50,255 bases of DNA from Burkholderiaceae bacterium (GTDB taxonomy: Bacteria > Pseudomonadota > Gammaproteobacteria > Burkholderiales > Burkholderiaceae_C): the NCBI GenBank assembly GCA_018780645.1, contig JADMJJ010000093.1, positions 1 to 50,255 on the forward strand. The letters are read 5' to 3'. Below, one piece after another: positions 1 to 10,788 of the stretch (position 1 is the stretch's first letter; every line of letters begins with the position of its first letter). A program made the translations under genes and the position numbers. The notes below the pieces were generated by a model. That model did no database searches. It was not told the DNA's origin and saw nothing but the letters and a program-made list of their open reading frames with translations.

Positions 1-710
1 CCCAGGTAAGCAGCCCGCACCTTGGGATCGTTCAGCAACTCCTTGGCATCCCCGCTCAAGGTGATCTTGCCCGAGTCCATCACATAGCCGCGGTTGGCCA
101 GGCCCAGCGCCCGGCTGGCGTTCTGCTCGACCAGCAGAATCGTCACGCCCTGCTGGTGGATGTCGTTCACGACCTCGAAGATCTTGTCCACCATGATGGG
201 ACTCAGGCCCATGCTGGGCTCGTCCAGCAGCAAGACCTTGGGCTTGGCCATCAGCGCTCTTCCCATGGCCAGCATCTGCTGCTCGCCGCCGGACATGGTG
301 CCGGCCAGCTGGTGTCTTCTCTCTTTGAGCCGCGGGAAGATGTTGAACACCTTCTCCATATCGGCGTCGATGTCCTTGTCGGTGCGCACAAAGGCGCCCA
401 TCTGCAGGTTCTCGGTGATGGTCATGCGGGTGAAGGTGCCGCGACCCTCAGGCACCATCACCAGGCCCTGCTTCACCAGATCCCAGGCGCCCTGCCCCTT
501 GATGGACTTGCCCATGAACAGCACGTCGCCATCGGCCACGGGCTGGATGCCGGTGACGGCCTTGAGCGTGGTGGTCTTGCCCGCGCCATTGGCGCCGATC
601 AGGCTGACCAGCTCGCCCTCGCCGATCTCGAAGTCCACGCCCTTGACGGCCTTGATGCCGCCGTAGGCCACGTTCAGGCCGGTGACCTGCAGCAGGATGT
701 TCTTTGCCAT
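1..710 (-). CDS. livF: Branched-chain amino acid ABC transporter, ATP-binding protein LivF (3' end cut by window edge)
   Basis: This is one of the two cytoplasmic ATPases that drive branched-chain amino acid import through LivH/LivM. The reading frame starts at ATG 710-708, preceded by AGGAG at good spacing. Walker A (GANGAGKT) lies at residues 39-46. The signature (MSGGEQQM) and the Walker B/D-loop (LLLDEPSMGLSP) follow, and the protein runs to ...AAYLG at base 1, so only the last few residues are missing. It is the last visible gene of the minus-strand unit livH-livM-livG-livF. The short ATPase and the 307-aa LivH favour Liv over the related urea transporter Urt. The periplasmic binding protein is not in the visible part and may lie beyond the left edge. 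Confidence 0.93.
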   Translation of the reverse strand, partial: MAKNILLQVTGLNVAYGGIKAVKGVDFEIGEGELVSLIGANGAGKTTTLKAVTGIQPVADGDVLFMGKSIKGQGAWDLVKQGLVMVPEGRGTFTRMTITENLQMGAFVRTDKDIDADMEKVFNIFPRLKERRHQLAGTMSGGEQQMLAMGRALMAKPKVLLLDEPSMGLSPIMVDKIFEVVNDIHQQGVTILLVEQNASRALGLANRGYVMDSGKITLSGDAKELLNDPKVRAAYL

Positions 711-729
711 TGTCTGTTCTCCTGCTTGT

Positions 730-1506
730 TCAGTGAGCCTTGTGACCGGCGCCCAGGTAGGCTTCGATCACCTTCTCGTTGCGCTGCACGTCAAACGGCG
801 TGCCCTCGGCGATCTGCTTGCCGTAGTCGAGCACGGTGACGCGGTCGCACAGGCCCATCACCAGCTTGACGTCGTGCTCGATCAACAGAATCGTGCGGCC
901 GTCGTTGCGGATGCGGTCGATCAGCTCTCTGAGCACGACCTTCTCGGTGGCGTTCATGCCGGCGGCCGGCTCATCGAGTGCGATCAGCTTGGGGTCGGTG
1001 GCCAGGGCGCGTGCAATCTCCAGACGGCGCTGGTCGCCGTAGCTCAAGGTGCGGGCCTTGAACTCGCTCATATGGCCGATGCCGACGTAGTCCAGCAGCT
1101 CTTGTGCGCGCTTGGCAATCGCCGCCTCCTCGGCCTTGAAGCCGGGGGTGCGGAAGATCGCTCCGAGCAGGCCGGACTTGCTGCGCACGTGGCGGCCGAC
1201 CATCACGTTCTCCAGCGCCGTCATTTCGGCGAAGAGGCGGATGTTCTGGAAGGTGCGGGCAATGCCGGCCTTGGCGACCTCGTGCACGGCGCTGGGCTTG
1301 TACGGCGCGCCGCCGAGCTCGAAGCTGCCGGCGTCAGGCGTGTACAGGCCGGTGATGACGTTGAAGAAGGTGGTCTTGCCGGCGCCGTTGGGGCCGATCA
1401 GGCCATAGACCTGGCCCTTGGTGATGTTGATGCCGACCTCGGACAGGGCCTGCAGGCCGCCAAAGCGCTTGGAGACACCGGCGACGTTGAGTACGGATTC
1501 AGTCAT
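730..1506 (-). CDS. livG: Branched-chain amino acid ABC transporter, ATP-binding protein LivG
   Basis: This 258-aa protein is the second ATPase of the Liv importer. Walker A (GPNGAGKT) lies at residues 38-45. The signature motif is LSYGDQRR, the common LivG variant of LSGGQ, and Walker B is followed by ALDEPAAGMN. The LivG-type C-terminus (LIEHDVKLVMGLCDRV) is present. ATG 1506 is preceded by AAGGAA. The gene lies 19 bases upstream of livF and 11 bases downstream of livM, consistent with one operon. Confidence 0.95.
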   Translation of the reverse strand: MTESVLNVAGVSKRFGGLQALSEVGINITKGQVYGLIGPNGAGKTTFFNVITGLYTPDAGSFELGGAPYKPSAVHEVAKAGIARTFQNIRLFAEMTALENVMVGRHVRSKSGLLGAIFRTPGFKAEEAAIAKRAQELLDYVGIGHMSEFKARTLSYGDQRRLEIARALATDPKLIALDEPAAGMNATEKVVLRELIDRIRNDGRTILLIEHDVKLVMGLCDRVTVLDYGKQIAEGTPFDVQRNEKVIEAYLGAGHKAH

Positions 1507-1517
1507 GGCGGTGTTCC

Positions 1518-2606
1518 TTATTTAGCGGCCGGGACGGGTGCGGCCTTGCCGTGCTCGGGCGAGGGCCACAGGCCGCGCGGGCGCAAGAGCATCACGCCAA
1601 TCATGGCCAGGGCCACCAGCAGCTGGCGCAGGATGGCGGCGTCAAGACGCCCGCCGGTCATCTCCTGCAGCGGGCCGGCGACATAGCGCAAGACTTCGGG
1701 CAGGGCCGACAGCAGCAGCGCGCCCATGATCACGCCGGGGATGTGGCCGATGCCGCCCAACACCACCATGGCCACGATCATCACCGACTCCTGCAGGCTG
1801 AAGGACTCGGGCGAAACGAAGCCCTGGAAGGCACCGAACATCGAACCGGCCACGCCGCCGAAGGTGGCGCCCATGCCGAAGGCCATCAGCTTCAGGTTGC
1901 GGGTGTTGATGCCCATGGCCTTGGCGGCGATCTCGTCCTCGCGGATGGCCATCCAGGCGCGGCCGATGCGCGACGTTTCCAGGCGATAGCAGATCACCAC
2001 GCTGAAGATCACCAGGGCCAGGAACAGGTAGTAGTACAGGGTCACCGAGGGAATCTCGAAGCCGAAGAACTGCTGGCGCGGCTGGCCGAGATCGATGCCG
2101 AAGATGTGGATGCCGTCGATCTGACCGATGCCGCGCGGGCCATTGGTGATGTTCAGCGGGTGTTCCATATTGTTCAGGAACACGCGGATGATCTCGCCGA
2201 AGCCCAGAGTGACGATGGCCAGGTAGTCACCGCGCAACTTCAGCGTCGGTGCACCGAGCAGGATGCCGAACAGGCCAGCAAGGCCTGCCCCCACCGGTAT
2301 GACGATCCACAGCGGCGAGTGCAGGCCATCGGGGAACATCATCTTGAAGGCCTCGAACTGCTCGCTAAGGTGCGGCGAGGCCAGCAGCGCAAACATATAG
2401 GCGCCCAAGGCATAGAAGGCGACATAACCCAGGTCCAGCAGGCCGGCATAGCCGACGACGATGTTCAGGCCCAGGGCCAGCATCACATACAGCAGGGCCA
2501 GGTCGATGATGCGCACCGGCCCGTTGCCGATCTGCTGGGCCAGCAACGGCAGGATGAAGAGGCCGATGGCCGCCAGCACATAGAGGAAAGGCTTGTTCTT
2601 TTTCAT
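1518..2606 (-). CDS. livM: Branched-chain amino acid ABC transporter permease LivM
   Basis: This 362-aa inner-membrane permease has multiple hydrophobic helices. The family motif region GLNIVVGYAGLLDLGYVAFYA lies near residues 45-66, and the permease-ATPase coupling segment IREDEIAAKAMGIN is visible, followed by GGIGHIPGVIMGA. ATG 2606 has AAGGAG upstream. It forms the channel with LivH, 17 bases away on the same strand. The C-terminal tail (about residues 345-362) is hydrophilic and Pro/Ala-rich. Confidence 0.95.
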   Translation of the reverse strand: MKKNKPFLYVLAAIGLFILPLLAQQIGNGPVRIIDLALLYVMLALGLNIVVGYAGLLDLGYVAFYALGAYMFALLASPHLSEQFEAFKMMFPDGLHSPLWIVIPVGAGLAGLFGILLGAPTLKLRGDYLAIVTLGFGEIIRVFLNNMEHPLNITNGPRGIGQIDGIHIFGIDLGQPRQQFFGFEIPSVTLYYYLFLALVIFSVVICYRLETSRIGRAWMAIREDEIAAKAMGINTRNLKLMAFGMGATFGGVAGSMFGAFQGFVSPESFSLQESVMIVAMVVLGGIGHIPGVIMGALLLSALPEVLRYVAGPLQEMTGGRLDAAILRQLLVALAMIGVMLLRPRGLWPSPEHGKAAPVPAAK

Positions 2607-2623
2607 GAGAGGCTCCTTCGGCG

Positions 2624-3547
2624 TCAGGCGCGGTCGGCCACACGTTCACCCAGCAGGCCAGAGGGCCGCAAGGTGAGGACCAGGATCAGGGCGATGAAGG
2701 CAAAGATGTCGGCGTAGTGGCTGCCGAGGATGCCGCCGGTCAGATCGCCCAGATAGCCGGCGCCGATGGCCTCGATCAGGCCCAAGAGCACGCCACCCAG
2801 CATCGCGCCGCCGAGATTGCCGATGCCACCCAGCACGGCCGCCGTGAAGGCCTTCAGCCCGGGCATGAAGCCCATCGAGTGCTGGACCGTGCCGTAGTTG
2901 GCCGCCCACATGATGCCGGCGACGGCCGCCAGCGCGGCGCCAATGATGAAGGTGGCCGAGATCACCGAGTCGGGCTTCACGCCCATCAGCCCCGCCACGC
3001 GGGGGTTCTCTGCCGTGGCCCGCATCGCGCGGCCCAGCTTGGTGTGATTGACCAGCCACAGCAGACCGACCAGGATCACGCCGGTGGTGACCAGAATCAT
3101 GATCTGCACCACGGTGATGACCGGACCGCCGAGGTCTATCGGCGCCGAGGGCAGCAGGATGGGAAACGGCTTGGGATTGGGCTTCCAGACGATCATGGCC
3201 AGGGTCTGAAGCAGCAGCGACATGCCCATGGCGGTGATCAGCGGCGCCAGGCGCGGCGCGTTGCGCAGTGGCCGGTAGGCGATCTTCTCGATCGCGAAGT
3301 TCAGGGCCGTGCAGACGATCACCGCCGCCACCAGCGAGATCAGCAGCAGCAGCCAGCCCGGCAGGCCCGAGTCGGCCAGGAAGGTGACCACCGTCCAGCT
3401 GGTCAGCGCCCCCACCATCAAGACCTCGCCATGGGCGAAGTTGATCAGGTTGATGATGCCGTACACCATGGTGTAACCCAGCGCCACCAGCGCATACATG
3501 CTGCCCAGCACCAGACCATTGATGATCTGCTGGATGAAAGTTTCCAT
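2624..3547 (-). CDS. livH: Branched-chain amino acid ABC transporter permease LivH
   Basis: This 307-aa permease begins METFIQQIINGLVLGSMYA. I chose ATG 3547 because AGGAG lies about 10 bases upstream; a 10-codon longer frame would include that site. Family features include GYTMVYGIINLINFAHGE near residues 24-41, ENPRVAGLMGV, and GGIGNLGGAMLGG in the second half. It is the first gene of the liv unit. Confidence 0.95.
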   Translation of the reverse strand: METFIQQIINGLVLGSMYALVALGYTMVYGIINLINFAHGEVLMVGALTSWTVVTFLADSGLPGWLLLLISLVAAVIVCTALNFAIEKIAYRPLRNAPRLAPLITAMGMSLLLQTLAMIVWKPNPKPFPILLPSAPIDLGGPVITVVQIMILVTTGVILVGLLWLVNHTKLGRAMRATAENPRVAGLMGVKPDSVISATFIIGAALAAVAGIMWAANYGTVQHSMGFMPGLKAFTAAVLGGIGNLGGAMLGGVLLGLIEAIGAGYLGDLTGGILGSHYADIFAFIALILVLTLRPSGLLGERVADRA

Positions 3548-3570
3548 TGAGGAGGCTCCTGTTCGTTGCA

Positions 3571-3590
3571 ATGCCAACCGCGGTCGGCAT
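3571..3590. promoter_or_regulatory. Inverted repeat upstream of livH, possible operator
   Basis: ATGCCAAC-cgcg-GTCGGCAT has 8-base arms with one mismatch and lies 24-43 bases before the livH start. A TACAAT -10-like hexamer on the minus strand sits at 3688-3683, but I see no good -35. The rest of the 243-base gap between rarA and livH holds nothing else I can recognise. The operator role is inference from position. Confidence 0.3.
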
Positions 3591-3790
3591 GCATCACGCG
3601 TTAAGCCCTGCGGCTGAGTCGGGCCGAGACCCCCACCAGCGCAGACGACCGGTTGCTGCGCACAAGTCGTGCAGACCGGCGCATTGTAGGAGCGGACTCA
3701 GGCGCTTCCGGCCCGGAGTTTCCCGCGAGGCGCGATTGGCACGGGACGCCTTTTCCCCTTGACCCGCGTGCCTTCCGGTGCTTGGCGCAG

Positions 3791-5128
3791 CTAGGACTTT
3801 GCCCTTGCTTCCTCATTGAGCCGGCGCAGTTCGGCCAGCTTCTCACCAATGCGCTGCTCCAGGCCCCGCGGCACCGGTTCGTAGAAGCGCTGGTCCTGCA
3901 GGCCCTCGGGCAGATAGTGCTCGCCGGCCACAAACCCGCCCGGCGCGTCATGGGCGTACTGGTATTGGCTGCCATAGCCCAGCTGCTTCATCAGGCCGGT
4001 CGGCGCATTGCGCAGGTGCAAGGGCACGGGGCGGGTGCCGTCCTGTTTAACGAATGCCCGCACCGCGTTGTAAGCCTTGTAGACCGCGTTCGACTTGGGC
4101 GCCACGGCCAGAAACACGACCGCCTGGGCCAGGGTCAGCTCGCCCTCGGGCGAGCCCAGGCGCTCATAGGTCTCGGAGGCATCAAGGCAGATGCGCAGCG
4201 CGCGCGGGTCGGCCAGGCCGATGTCCTCGCTGGCCATGCGCAGCAGGCGCCGGGCGATGTAGCGCACATCGACACCGCCATCGAGCATGCGGGCAAACCA
4301 GTACAGCGCCGCATCAGGGTCGGAGCCGCGCACCGATTTGTGCAGGGCCGAAATCACGTCGTAAAACTGCTCGCCGCCCTTGTCGTAGCGACGCAGCTGC
4401 TCGCCCAAGGCACGTTCCAGGGTTGCCTCGTCGATCTCGGCAAGGCCGGGCGCAGCCACCGAAGCGGCTGCGTCCACCGCATTGAGCAGCCGTCGGGCAT
4501 CGCCATCGGCGTAAGCCGCTAGGCGCTTGGCGGCCGCGGCGCTGAACGGCGGGCAGCCCAGCAGGGTCTGGGCACGGGCGATCAGCGCCAGCAACTCGGC
4601 CTCGTCCAGCGCCTTCAGCACATGAACGGTGGCACGGGACAGCAGGGCCGAGTTGACCTCGAACGAGGGGTTCTCGGTGGTTGCGCCTATGAAGCTGAAC
4701 AGGCCTGACTCGACGTGCGGCAAAAAAGCATCCTGTTGCGCCTTGTTGAAGCGGTGCACCTCGTCGACGAACACGACCGTGCGCCGGCCCTGGGCCTTGG
4801 CCACCTGGGCCCGTTCCACCGCCTCGCGGATGTCCTTCACCCCGCCCAGCACGGCCGAGATGGCGATGAACTGGGCATCGAAGCTCTGCGCCACCAGCAG
4901 GGCCAGCGTGGTCTTGCCCACGCCAGGCGGCCCCCACAGAATCATCGAATGCAGGCGCCCGGTCTCGAAGGCCACGCGCAGCGGCTTGCCCGGGCCCAGC
5001 AGCTGTTGTTGGCCAATCACCTCGTCCAGCGTGCGCGGACGCAATTGCTCGGCCAGCGGGGCATCGGCCTGGGCCGTTGCCGGAACCTCCGAAGGGTCGG
5101 ATTCGAAAAGAAGATCTTGCGCCGTCAT
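3791..5128 (-). CDS. rarA: Replication-associated recombination protein A (RarA/MgsA, AAA+ ATPase)
   Basis: This 445-aa AAA+ ATPase belongs to the RarA/MgsA/WRNIP1 family, which acts at stalled replication forks and binds SSB. Walker A (GPPGVGKT) is at residues 66-73, Walker B (FVDEVHRF) is around residues 120-127, and sensor 1 lies in FIGATTENPSFEVN. The C-terminal MgsA domain follows, including VRGSDPDAALYWFARML and LRNAPTGLMKQLGYG. The length is normal for the family. I see no Shine-Dalgarno before ATG 5128. The gene is transcribed alone toward liv, and the divergent neighbour is cheW. Confidence 0.96.
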   Translation of the reverse strand: MTAQDLLFESDPSEVPATAQADAPLAEQLRPRTLDEVIGQQQLLGPGKPLRVAFETGRLHSMILWGPPGVGKTTLALLVAQSFDAQFIAISAVLGGVKDIREAVERAQVAKAQGRRTVVFVDEVHRFNKAQQDAFLPHVESGLFSFIGATTENPSFEVNSALLSRATVHVLKALDEAELLALIARAQTLLGCPPFSAAAAKRLAAYADGDARRLLNAVDAAASVAAPGLAEIDEATLERALGEQLRRYDKGGEQFYDVISALHKSVRGSDPDAALYWFARMLDGGVDVRYIARRLLRMASEDIGLADPRALRICLDASETYERLGSPEGELTLAQAVVFLAVAPKSNAVYKAYNAVRAFVKQDGTRPVPLHLRNAPTGLMKQLGYGSQYQYAHDAPGGFVAGEHYLPEGLQDQRFYEPVPRGLEQRIGEKLAELRRLNEEARAKS

Positions 5129-5269
5129 TCAATCATTGTCTCAGGCGTGCATTGTTCACGTCTGCCGGCGCCTTGCTGAGTCATGCACTCAACTGCTTCC
5201 AGCCGGCGCCGATACGACGATGGACCGCAAGCGTTCTTGAGCGCGGCAACAAACTCCCTAGGAAAACCC

Positions 5270-5818
5270 ATGAGCACAGACATCGTCGCAGTAAACACCA
5301 CCAGCTACCCGGTGGCACAACGCGCCAGCGCCCGCATCGCGGCCAACAGCGCGCCCGGCGAGTATCTGAGCATGCGTCTGGGCAACGAGGAATACGCGAT
5401 CGAGATCCTGCGCGTGCAGGAAATCCGCTCCTTCGAGGAGCCGACCCGCATCGCCAACTCGGCGGCCTGCGTCAAGGGCGTGCTCAACCTGCGTGGCAAT
5501 ATCGTGCCGGTGATGGACCTGCGCCAGCTGTTCGGCCTGCCCGCCATCGAGCCCAGCGCCTCCACGGTGACCATCGTCCTGAACCTCGGCGGCCAGACCG
5601 TCGGCGTGGTGGCCGATGCCGTCAACGATGTGGTCGAGTTGCGCGAGCAAGACATCAAGCCCGCCCCCGGCTTCTCGGGGGCCATCAAGTCCGATCACAT
5701 CACCGGCATCGCCACCCTGCGCAATGCCGACGACCAGCAGCGCATGCTGATACTGACCGATATGCAGCAGTTGCTGGCCAGCGCCGGCGCGTTGCCGGAG
5801 ACGCAGCTGGCGGCCTGA
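5270..5818 (+). CDS. cheW: CheW-domain chemotaxis coupling protein
   Basis: This 182-aa protein is a single CheW domain that, in the family, links chemoreceptors to the CheA kinase. Recognisable segments are YLSMRLGNEEYAIEILRVQE (about residues 32-51), VLNLRGNIVPVMDL, and VGVVADAVNDVVEL. I start it at ATG 5270 (MSTDIVAVN) rather than at the earlier in-frame ATG 5183, because the extra N-terminus does not resemble the family. No other chemotaxis gene is nearby, so it is an orphan CheW here. Whether it serves flagellar chemotaxis or another Che-like pathway cannot be told. Confidence 0.9.
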   Translation: MSTDIVAVNTTSYPVAQRASARIAANSAPGEYLSMRLGNEEYAIEILRVQEIRSFEEPTRIANSAACVKGVLNLRGNIVPVMDLRQLFGLPAIEPSASTVTIVLNLGGQTVGVVADAVNDVVELREQDIKPAPGFSGAIKSDHITGIATLRNADDQQRMLILTDMQQLLASAGALPETQLAA

Positions 5819-5832
5819 TTTGCGTACGCGGC

Positions 5833-5875
5833 CCCGGATTGCATCCGGGCTACCGTAGCCCGGATGCAATCCGGG
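5833..5875. repeat. Perfect nested palindrome between cheW and lolA (REP-like or bidirectional terminator)
   Basis: Two 21-base arms, 5833-5853 and 5855-5875, are exact reverse complements around a single base. Each arm contains its own 7-base inverted repeat (CCCGGAT-TGC-ATCCGGG). It fills the convergent gap and ends one base before the lolA stop codon. There is no T tract, so a REP-type element fits better than a classical terminator, although both roles are possible. Confidence 0.75.
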
Positions 5876-6493
5876 TCACTGTTCAATAAGGTCCGCCCCC
5901 GCCGGCATCACGAATTTGAAGCGGTCCGCCGGGAAGGCGGGATTGCTGCTCACAGCGCTGAACTTCAGCTCGGAGCGTTGGCCGAAACCATCGACCAGCT
6001 CCAGCGCGGCCAACTCACGCCCCTTGAATGCGATGCGCATATGCTGGACGCTGCCATCGCGCTGGCGCGGCGTGGCCTGCACCCAGTCCAGGCCCTGCGC
6101 GCTGGGCAGCGCCTTCAACTCGAAATCCTTGGCCAGATTGCCGCCAGCCAATAGCGCTGCCGGCGTTGCGCCTAGGGCCTCGCCCATGCGGCGCGAGCTG
6201 ACCTGGTTCAGATCGGCGTCGTATAGCCAGACCTTCTGCCCGTCACCAACGATCAGCTGCTCGAAGGGCTTGGTGTAGGCAAAGCGGAACTGGTTGGGCC
6301 GGGCAAATTCGAAACTGCCGCTGGATGTCTTCTTGCGCGTGCCGTCGGGCGAGCTGACGGTCTGCGTGAAGCTGGCCTTGCCGGTCTTCACATCGCGCAC
6401 GAATTCCTGCAAGGCCTCCAGCCCATCGGCCCGAGCGCTGCTCAAGGCAGTGAACAGAGCAAGAGCCAGGACTTTCACAGCGGGGTTCTTCAT
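5876..6493 (-). CDS. lolA: Outer-membrane lipoprotein carrier protein LolA
   Basis: This 205-aa periplasmic chaperone carries lipoproteins from LolCDE to the outer membrane. A signal peptide (residues 1-22, ending SSARA) is followed by the LolA fold: [36 protein letters not shown], and [15 protein letters not shown]. Its ATG overlaps the ftsK stop as ATGA (6490-6493), indicating translational coupling. This ftsK-lolA order is common in betaproteobacteria. The stop codon abuts the 5833-5875 palindrome. Confidence 0.95.
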   Translation of the reverse strand: MKNPAVKVLALALFTALSSARADGLEALQEFVRDVKTGKASFTQTVSSPDGTRKKTSSGSFEFARPNQFRFAYTKPFEQLIVGDGQKVWLYDADLNQVSSRRMGEALGATPAALLAGGNLAKDFELKALPSAQGLDWVQATPRQRDGSVQHMRIAFKGRELAALELVDGFGQRSELKFSAVSSNPAFPADRFKFVMPAGADLIEQ

Positions 6494-8856
6494 TCGTCTC
6501 GCTTAGGTAGGAGCAAATCGCGGTTGCCATTGGTGGCCATATTCGATACGAGCCCCGACTTCTCCATTTGTTCCAGCAGCCGGGCGGCGCGGTTGTAACC
6601 AATGCGCAGATGGCGCTGCACCAGCGAGATCGAGGCCCGCTTGTGCTGCAGCACGATGGCCACCGCCTGGTCATACATCGGATCGGCCTCGCCATTGGCC
6701 TCGCCCGGCGCACCGGGCTCGGTGCTTTCGCCATCGAGCACGCCGCCTTCCAGAATGCCCTCGATGTAGTTCGGTTCGCCCTGGGTCTTCAGGTAGGCGA
6801 CCACACGGTGCACCTCTTCGTCGCTGACAAAGGCGCCGTGCACCCGTATCGGCAGGCCGGTGCCCGAGGGCATGTACAGCATGTCGCCCATGCCCAGCAG
6901 GGCCTCGGCGCCCATCTGGTCGAGGATGGTGCGGCTGTCGATCTTGCTGCTGACCTGGAAGCTCAAGCGCGTCGGGATATTGGCCTTGATCAGGCCGGTG
7001 ATCACGTCCACCGAGGGTCGCTGCGTGGCCAATATCAAATGGATGCCGGCCGCGCGGGCCTTCTGCGCCAGGCGGGCGATCAGCTCTTCGATCTTCTTGC
7101 CGATCACCATCATCAGGTCGGCCAGCTCGTCGATGACAACGACGATATAGGGCAGGCGCTCCAGCGGCTCCGGCTGCTCGGGGGTCAGGCTGAACGGGTT
7201 GGGCAGCAGCTCGCCGCGCTCGTCGGCCTCGGCGATCTTCTTGTTGTAGCCGGCCAGATTGCGCACGCCCAGCTTGCTCATCAGCTTGTAGCGGCGCTCC
7301 ATCTCGCCGACACACCAGTTCAGCGCGTTCGAGGCCTGCTTCATGTCCGTCACCACCGGCGCCAGCAGGTGCGGGATGCCTTCGTAGACGCTCATTTCCA
7401 GCATCTTCGGGTCGATCAAAATCAATCGGACGTCGTTGGCTTCGGCCTTGTAGAGCAGCGACAGAATCATCGCGTTGATGCCCACCGACTTGCCCGAACC
7501 GGTGGTGCCGGCCACCAGGCAGTGCGGCATCTTGGCCAGGTCGGCGACGATGGGCAGGCCGATGATGTCCTTGCCCAGGCCCATGGTCAGCTGAGAGGAG
7601 GCGTCGTTATAGACCTGGGAGCCGAGGATCTCGCTCAGCTTGATGGTCTGGCGCCGCGCATTGGGCAACTCGAGCGCCATGAAATTCTTGCCCGGAATCG
7701 TCTCGACGACACGGATGCTGACCAGGCTCAGCGAGCGGGCCAGATCCTTGGCCAGATTGACGATCTGCGAGCCCTTGACGCCGGTGGCCGGCTCGATCTC
7801 GTAGCGCGTGATCACCGGGCCCGGAGAGGCCGCCACCACCCTCACCTCGACACCAAAGTCGCGCAGCTTCTTCTCTATCATGCGGGAGGTCATCTCCAGC
7901 GATTCGGGCGTGACGCTCTCGACCCGGCCGGGCGCCGCATCGAGCAGGTCGACCTGCGGCAGCTTGGTGTCGGCCAGCTCGGTGAACAGCGGCTTCTGCC
8001 GTTCCTTGGCCACCCGCTCGGACGGCGGCGCCACCACCACCGGCGTCTCGATCACGATGGGCACATGCTCCTCGACCACATGGCGCTCGACCTCGACCAC
8101 CAGCTCGCGCTCGCGCTGCGCCTTCTTGCCCACGCGCTTGTCCTCGGCCTGCTCGACACGCTGCAAATGGCGGTTACGCAGGCTGTCTATCCAGGTGCCC
8201 AGCGCCTCGGCCACCCGCAGCCAGGAGAAGCGCAGGGCCAACGGCAGGCCAACGATCAAAGCCGTGATCCAGACCACGCCTGAGCCGGCAAAGCCCAGGG
8301 CCTTCATGCTCAAGGGGCCTAGCGCATGACCCAGCACGCCGCCGGCATGGCCGGGCAGTCTGGACTCCCACAGGTAGAGGCGGGTCCATTCGAGCGAGCA
8401 ACTGGCGCTCATCAATACGACCAGGCCCAGCCAGAACATCCAGGCCGCAGGCCTGGGCGCCTCGGCCGGTGCCGAGCCGCCGCCCTGCACGCGCAGCACC
8501 CGCGCCAGGCTGCCCAGCCAGTGGCGCAGCCCCACCAGCACCAGCCACCAGCCGGAGAAGCCGAACAGGAACAGCAGCATGTCGGCGAACCAGGCGCCAA
8601 GACTGCCGACCTTGTTGCGGGTCAGTTCACCGGTACCGGACGTGGAAAAAGCCGCATCGGCCGGGTGGCGCGTCAGCAGCGCCAGCAGGGCCAGCACCAG
8701 CGCAATCGCACCGAGCAGAAGCCACAGCTGCGTCAGCCCGCGCGACGGCGCCGCCTCGACGCGCACCGGTGCGGATTTCTTGGACGAACGTGTGTAGGTG
8801 GCGGACGCTGCACCAGCGGCATCGTCCCCACGCAATGATCCCAACGGAAAGCTCAT
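6490..8856 (-). CDS. ftsK: DNA translocase FtsK
   Basis: This 788-aa septal DNA pump coordinates chromosome dimer resolution with division. Residues 40-215 hold the transmembrane helices, then comes a short charged linker (about 225-300). The motor follows, with Walker A (GTTGSGKS) at about 450-457 and Walker B ([10 protein letters not shown]) at about 572-581. A C-terminal winged-helix gamma domain ([24 protein letters not shown]) reads KOPS. I start at ATG 8856 ([10 protein letters not shown]). An in-frame ATG at 8937 would add 27 residues, overlapping a hairpin. The short linker places it with the compact FtsK form rather than the long E. coli form. Confidence 0.95.
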   Translation of the reverse strand: MSFPLGSLRGDDAAGAASATYTRSSKKSAPVRVEAAPSRGLTQLWLLLGAIALVLALLALLTRHPADAAFSTSGTGELTRNKVGSLGAWFADMLLFLFGFSGWWLVLVGLRHWLGSLARVLRVQGGGSAPAEAPRPAAWMFWLGLVVLMSASCSLEWTRLYLWESRLPGHAGGVLGHALGPLSMKALGFAGSGVVWITALIVGLPLALRFSWLRVAEALGTWIDSLRNRHLQRVEQAEDKRVGKKAQRERELVVEVERHVVEEHVPIVIETPVVVAPPSERVAKERQKPLFTELADTKLPQVDLLDAAPGRVESVTPESLEMTSRMIEKKLRDFGVEVRVVAASPGPVITRYEIEPATGVKGSQIVNLAKDLARSLSLVSIRVVETIPGKNFMALELPNARRQTIKLSEILGSQVYNDASSQLTMGLGKDIIGLPIVADLAKMPHCLVAGTTGSGKSVGINAMILSLLYKAEANDVRLILIDPKMLEMSVYEGIPHLLAPVVTDMKQASNALNWCVGEMERRYKLMSKLGVRNLAGYNKKIAEADERGELLPNPFSLTPEQPEPLERLPYIVVVIDELADLMMVIGKKIEELIARLAQKARAAGIHLILATQRPSVDVITGLIKANIPTRLSFQVSSKIDSRTILDQMGAEALLGMGDMLYMPSGTGLPIRVHGAFVSDEEVHRVVAYLKTQGEPNYIEGILEGGVLDGESTEPGAPGEANGEADPMYDQAVAIVLQHKRASISLVQRHLRIGYNRAARLLEQMEKSGLVSNMATNGNRDLLLPKRDE

Positions 8857-8898
8857 GCCGCCATTGTGGCCGATCACGGAAGAGTTGAAGCCATCAGC

Positions 8899-8961
8899 CT
8901 GTGCGCTTGCAGGCGCACAGTCCTTCGCCAGCCACAAGACAGTCCGCAGGGACTGTCTTGT
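8899..8961. repeat. Two hairpins between ftsK and the crp-type gene, including a 13-bp perfect stem
   Basis: The first hairpin is CTGTGCGC/GCGCACAG (8899-8906/8913-8920). The second is CACAAGACAGTCC/GGACTGTCTTGTG (8933-8945/8949-8961) with a GCA loop. They lie just downstream of the minus-strand Crp/Fnr gene and could end its transcript, although no T tract follows. The second closely resembles the hairpin at 15077-15103, which suggests a dispersed REP-like family. Confidence 0.7.
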
Positions 8962-8969
8962 GCGCGGGC

Positions 8970-9647
8970 TCAGTCACCGTTATGCAGCCGTTCCTTGATG
9001 ACGACCGAGCCGTTTTCCAGCGTCTCGATGACGCCGCGGTCCTCCAGATCCTTCATCACGCGGCTGACCATCTCGCGCGAGGCGCCGACGATCTTGGCCA
9101 TGTCCTGGCGCGACACCTTGCCACGGATGATCTTGATGCCCTTGTCGTCCTCGGCCATGTCCAGCAGCGTGCGGGCGACGCGACCGTACACGTCCAGCAG
9201 GGCCAGCGATTCGATCTGGCGATCGGCATTACGCAGGCGCGCGACCAGGCCGCGCAGCACGGCATACGAGAGGCTGGAGCTGTCGGGCAGGCAGCGCGAG
9301 AATTCGTTGCGGCCCAGCACCAGCATATCGGTCTGCACCTCGGCGCGCACTGTGGCCGAATGCGGCTCATCGTCGATCAGGCTCATTTCACCAACGTAGT
9401 CGCCCGGCTGCAGCACAGCCAGGATGACTTCGCGGCCGCGCTGGTCGGCGGTCAGCACGCGGGCGCGGCCATTGAGCAGGATGAACAGCGCGTTCGACTT
9501 GCGGCCCTGCTCGACAATCACCTCGCCCCGGCGGAAACGCCGCTTGACCACGCTGTCGGCAATCGACTGTGCCTGTTCCGTCGTCAGCAACGAGAACAGC
9601 GGCACGCGTCGAATCAGGTCCAAGTTGGACAACATCGCCATGAACAA
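8970..9647 (-). CDS. Crp/Fnr-family transcriptional regulator
   Basis: This protein of up to 225 aa has an N-terminal cyclic-nucleotide-binding-type beta barrel ([40 protein letters not shown]). A C-terminal winged HTH carries the recognition helix in [20 protein letters not shown]. Start candidates are ATG 9647 (MFMAML) and ATG 9641 (MAML). No FNR-type N-terminal cysteine cluster is present, so it is not an oxygen-sensing Fe-S FNR; the ligand is unknown. It is divergent from trxB and shares the linker motif LLDVYGRV with the regulator at 44568-45287. Confidence 0.92.
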   Translation of the reverse strand: MFMAMLSNLDLIRRVPLFSLLTTEQAQSIADSVVKRRFRRGEVIVEQGRKSNALFILLNGRARVLTADQRGREVILAVLQPGDYVGEMSLIDDEPHSATVRAEVQTDMLVLGRNEFSRCLPDSSSLSYAVLRGLVARLRNADRQIESLALLDVYGRVARTLLDMAEDDKGIKIIRGKVSRQDMAKIVGASREMVSRVMKDLEDRGVIETLENGSVVIKERLHNGD

Positions 9648-9786
9648 GCTCCTAGCTTCGGTTTGTTTGAGATCAAGGGCCTGCAGGCCATGTGCCTACC
9701 CCACCCTCTTTAGAATACGGGATATTGTGCCAACTCCTTCACACATCGCCATAGGGTCTAGGCCGTATGTGCGCTGGCAGTGCTGA

Positions 9787-10782
<996 letters not shown>

Positions 10783-10788
10783 CGGACC

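Noticed and set aside
6568-8283. A 571-codon plus-strand open frame antisense to ftsK
   Set aside because: It is a mirror of the strongly supported FtsK motor. It is rich in His, Gln and Arg, which is typical of the complementary frame of high-GC genes.
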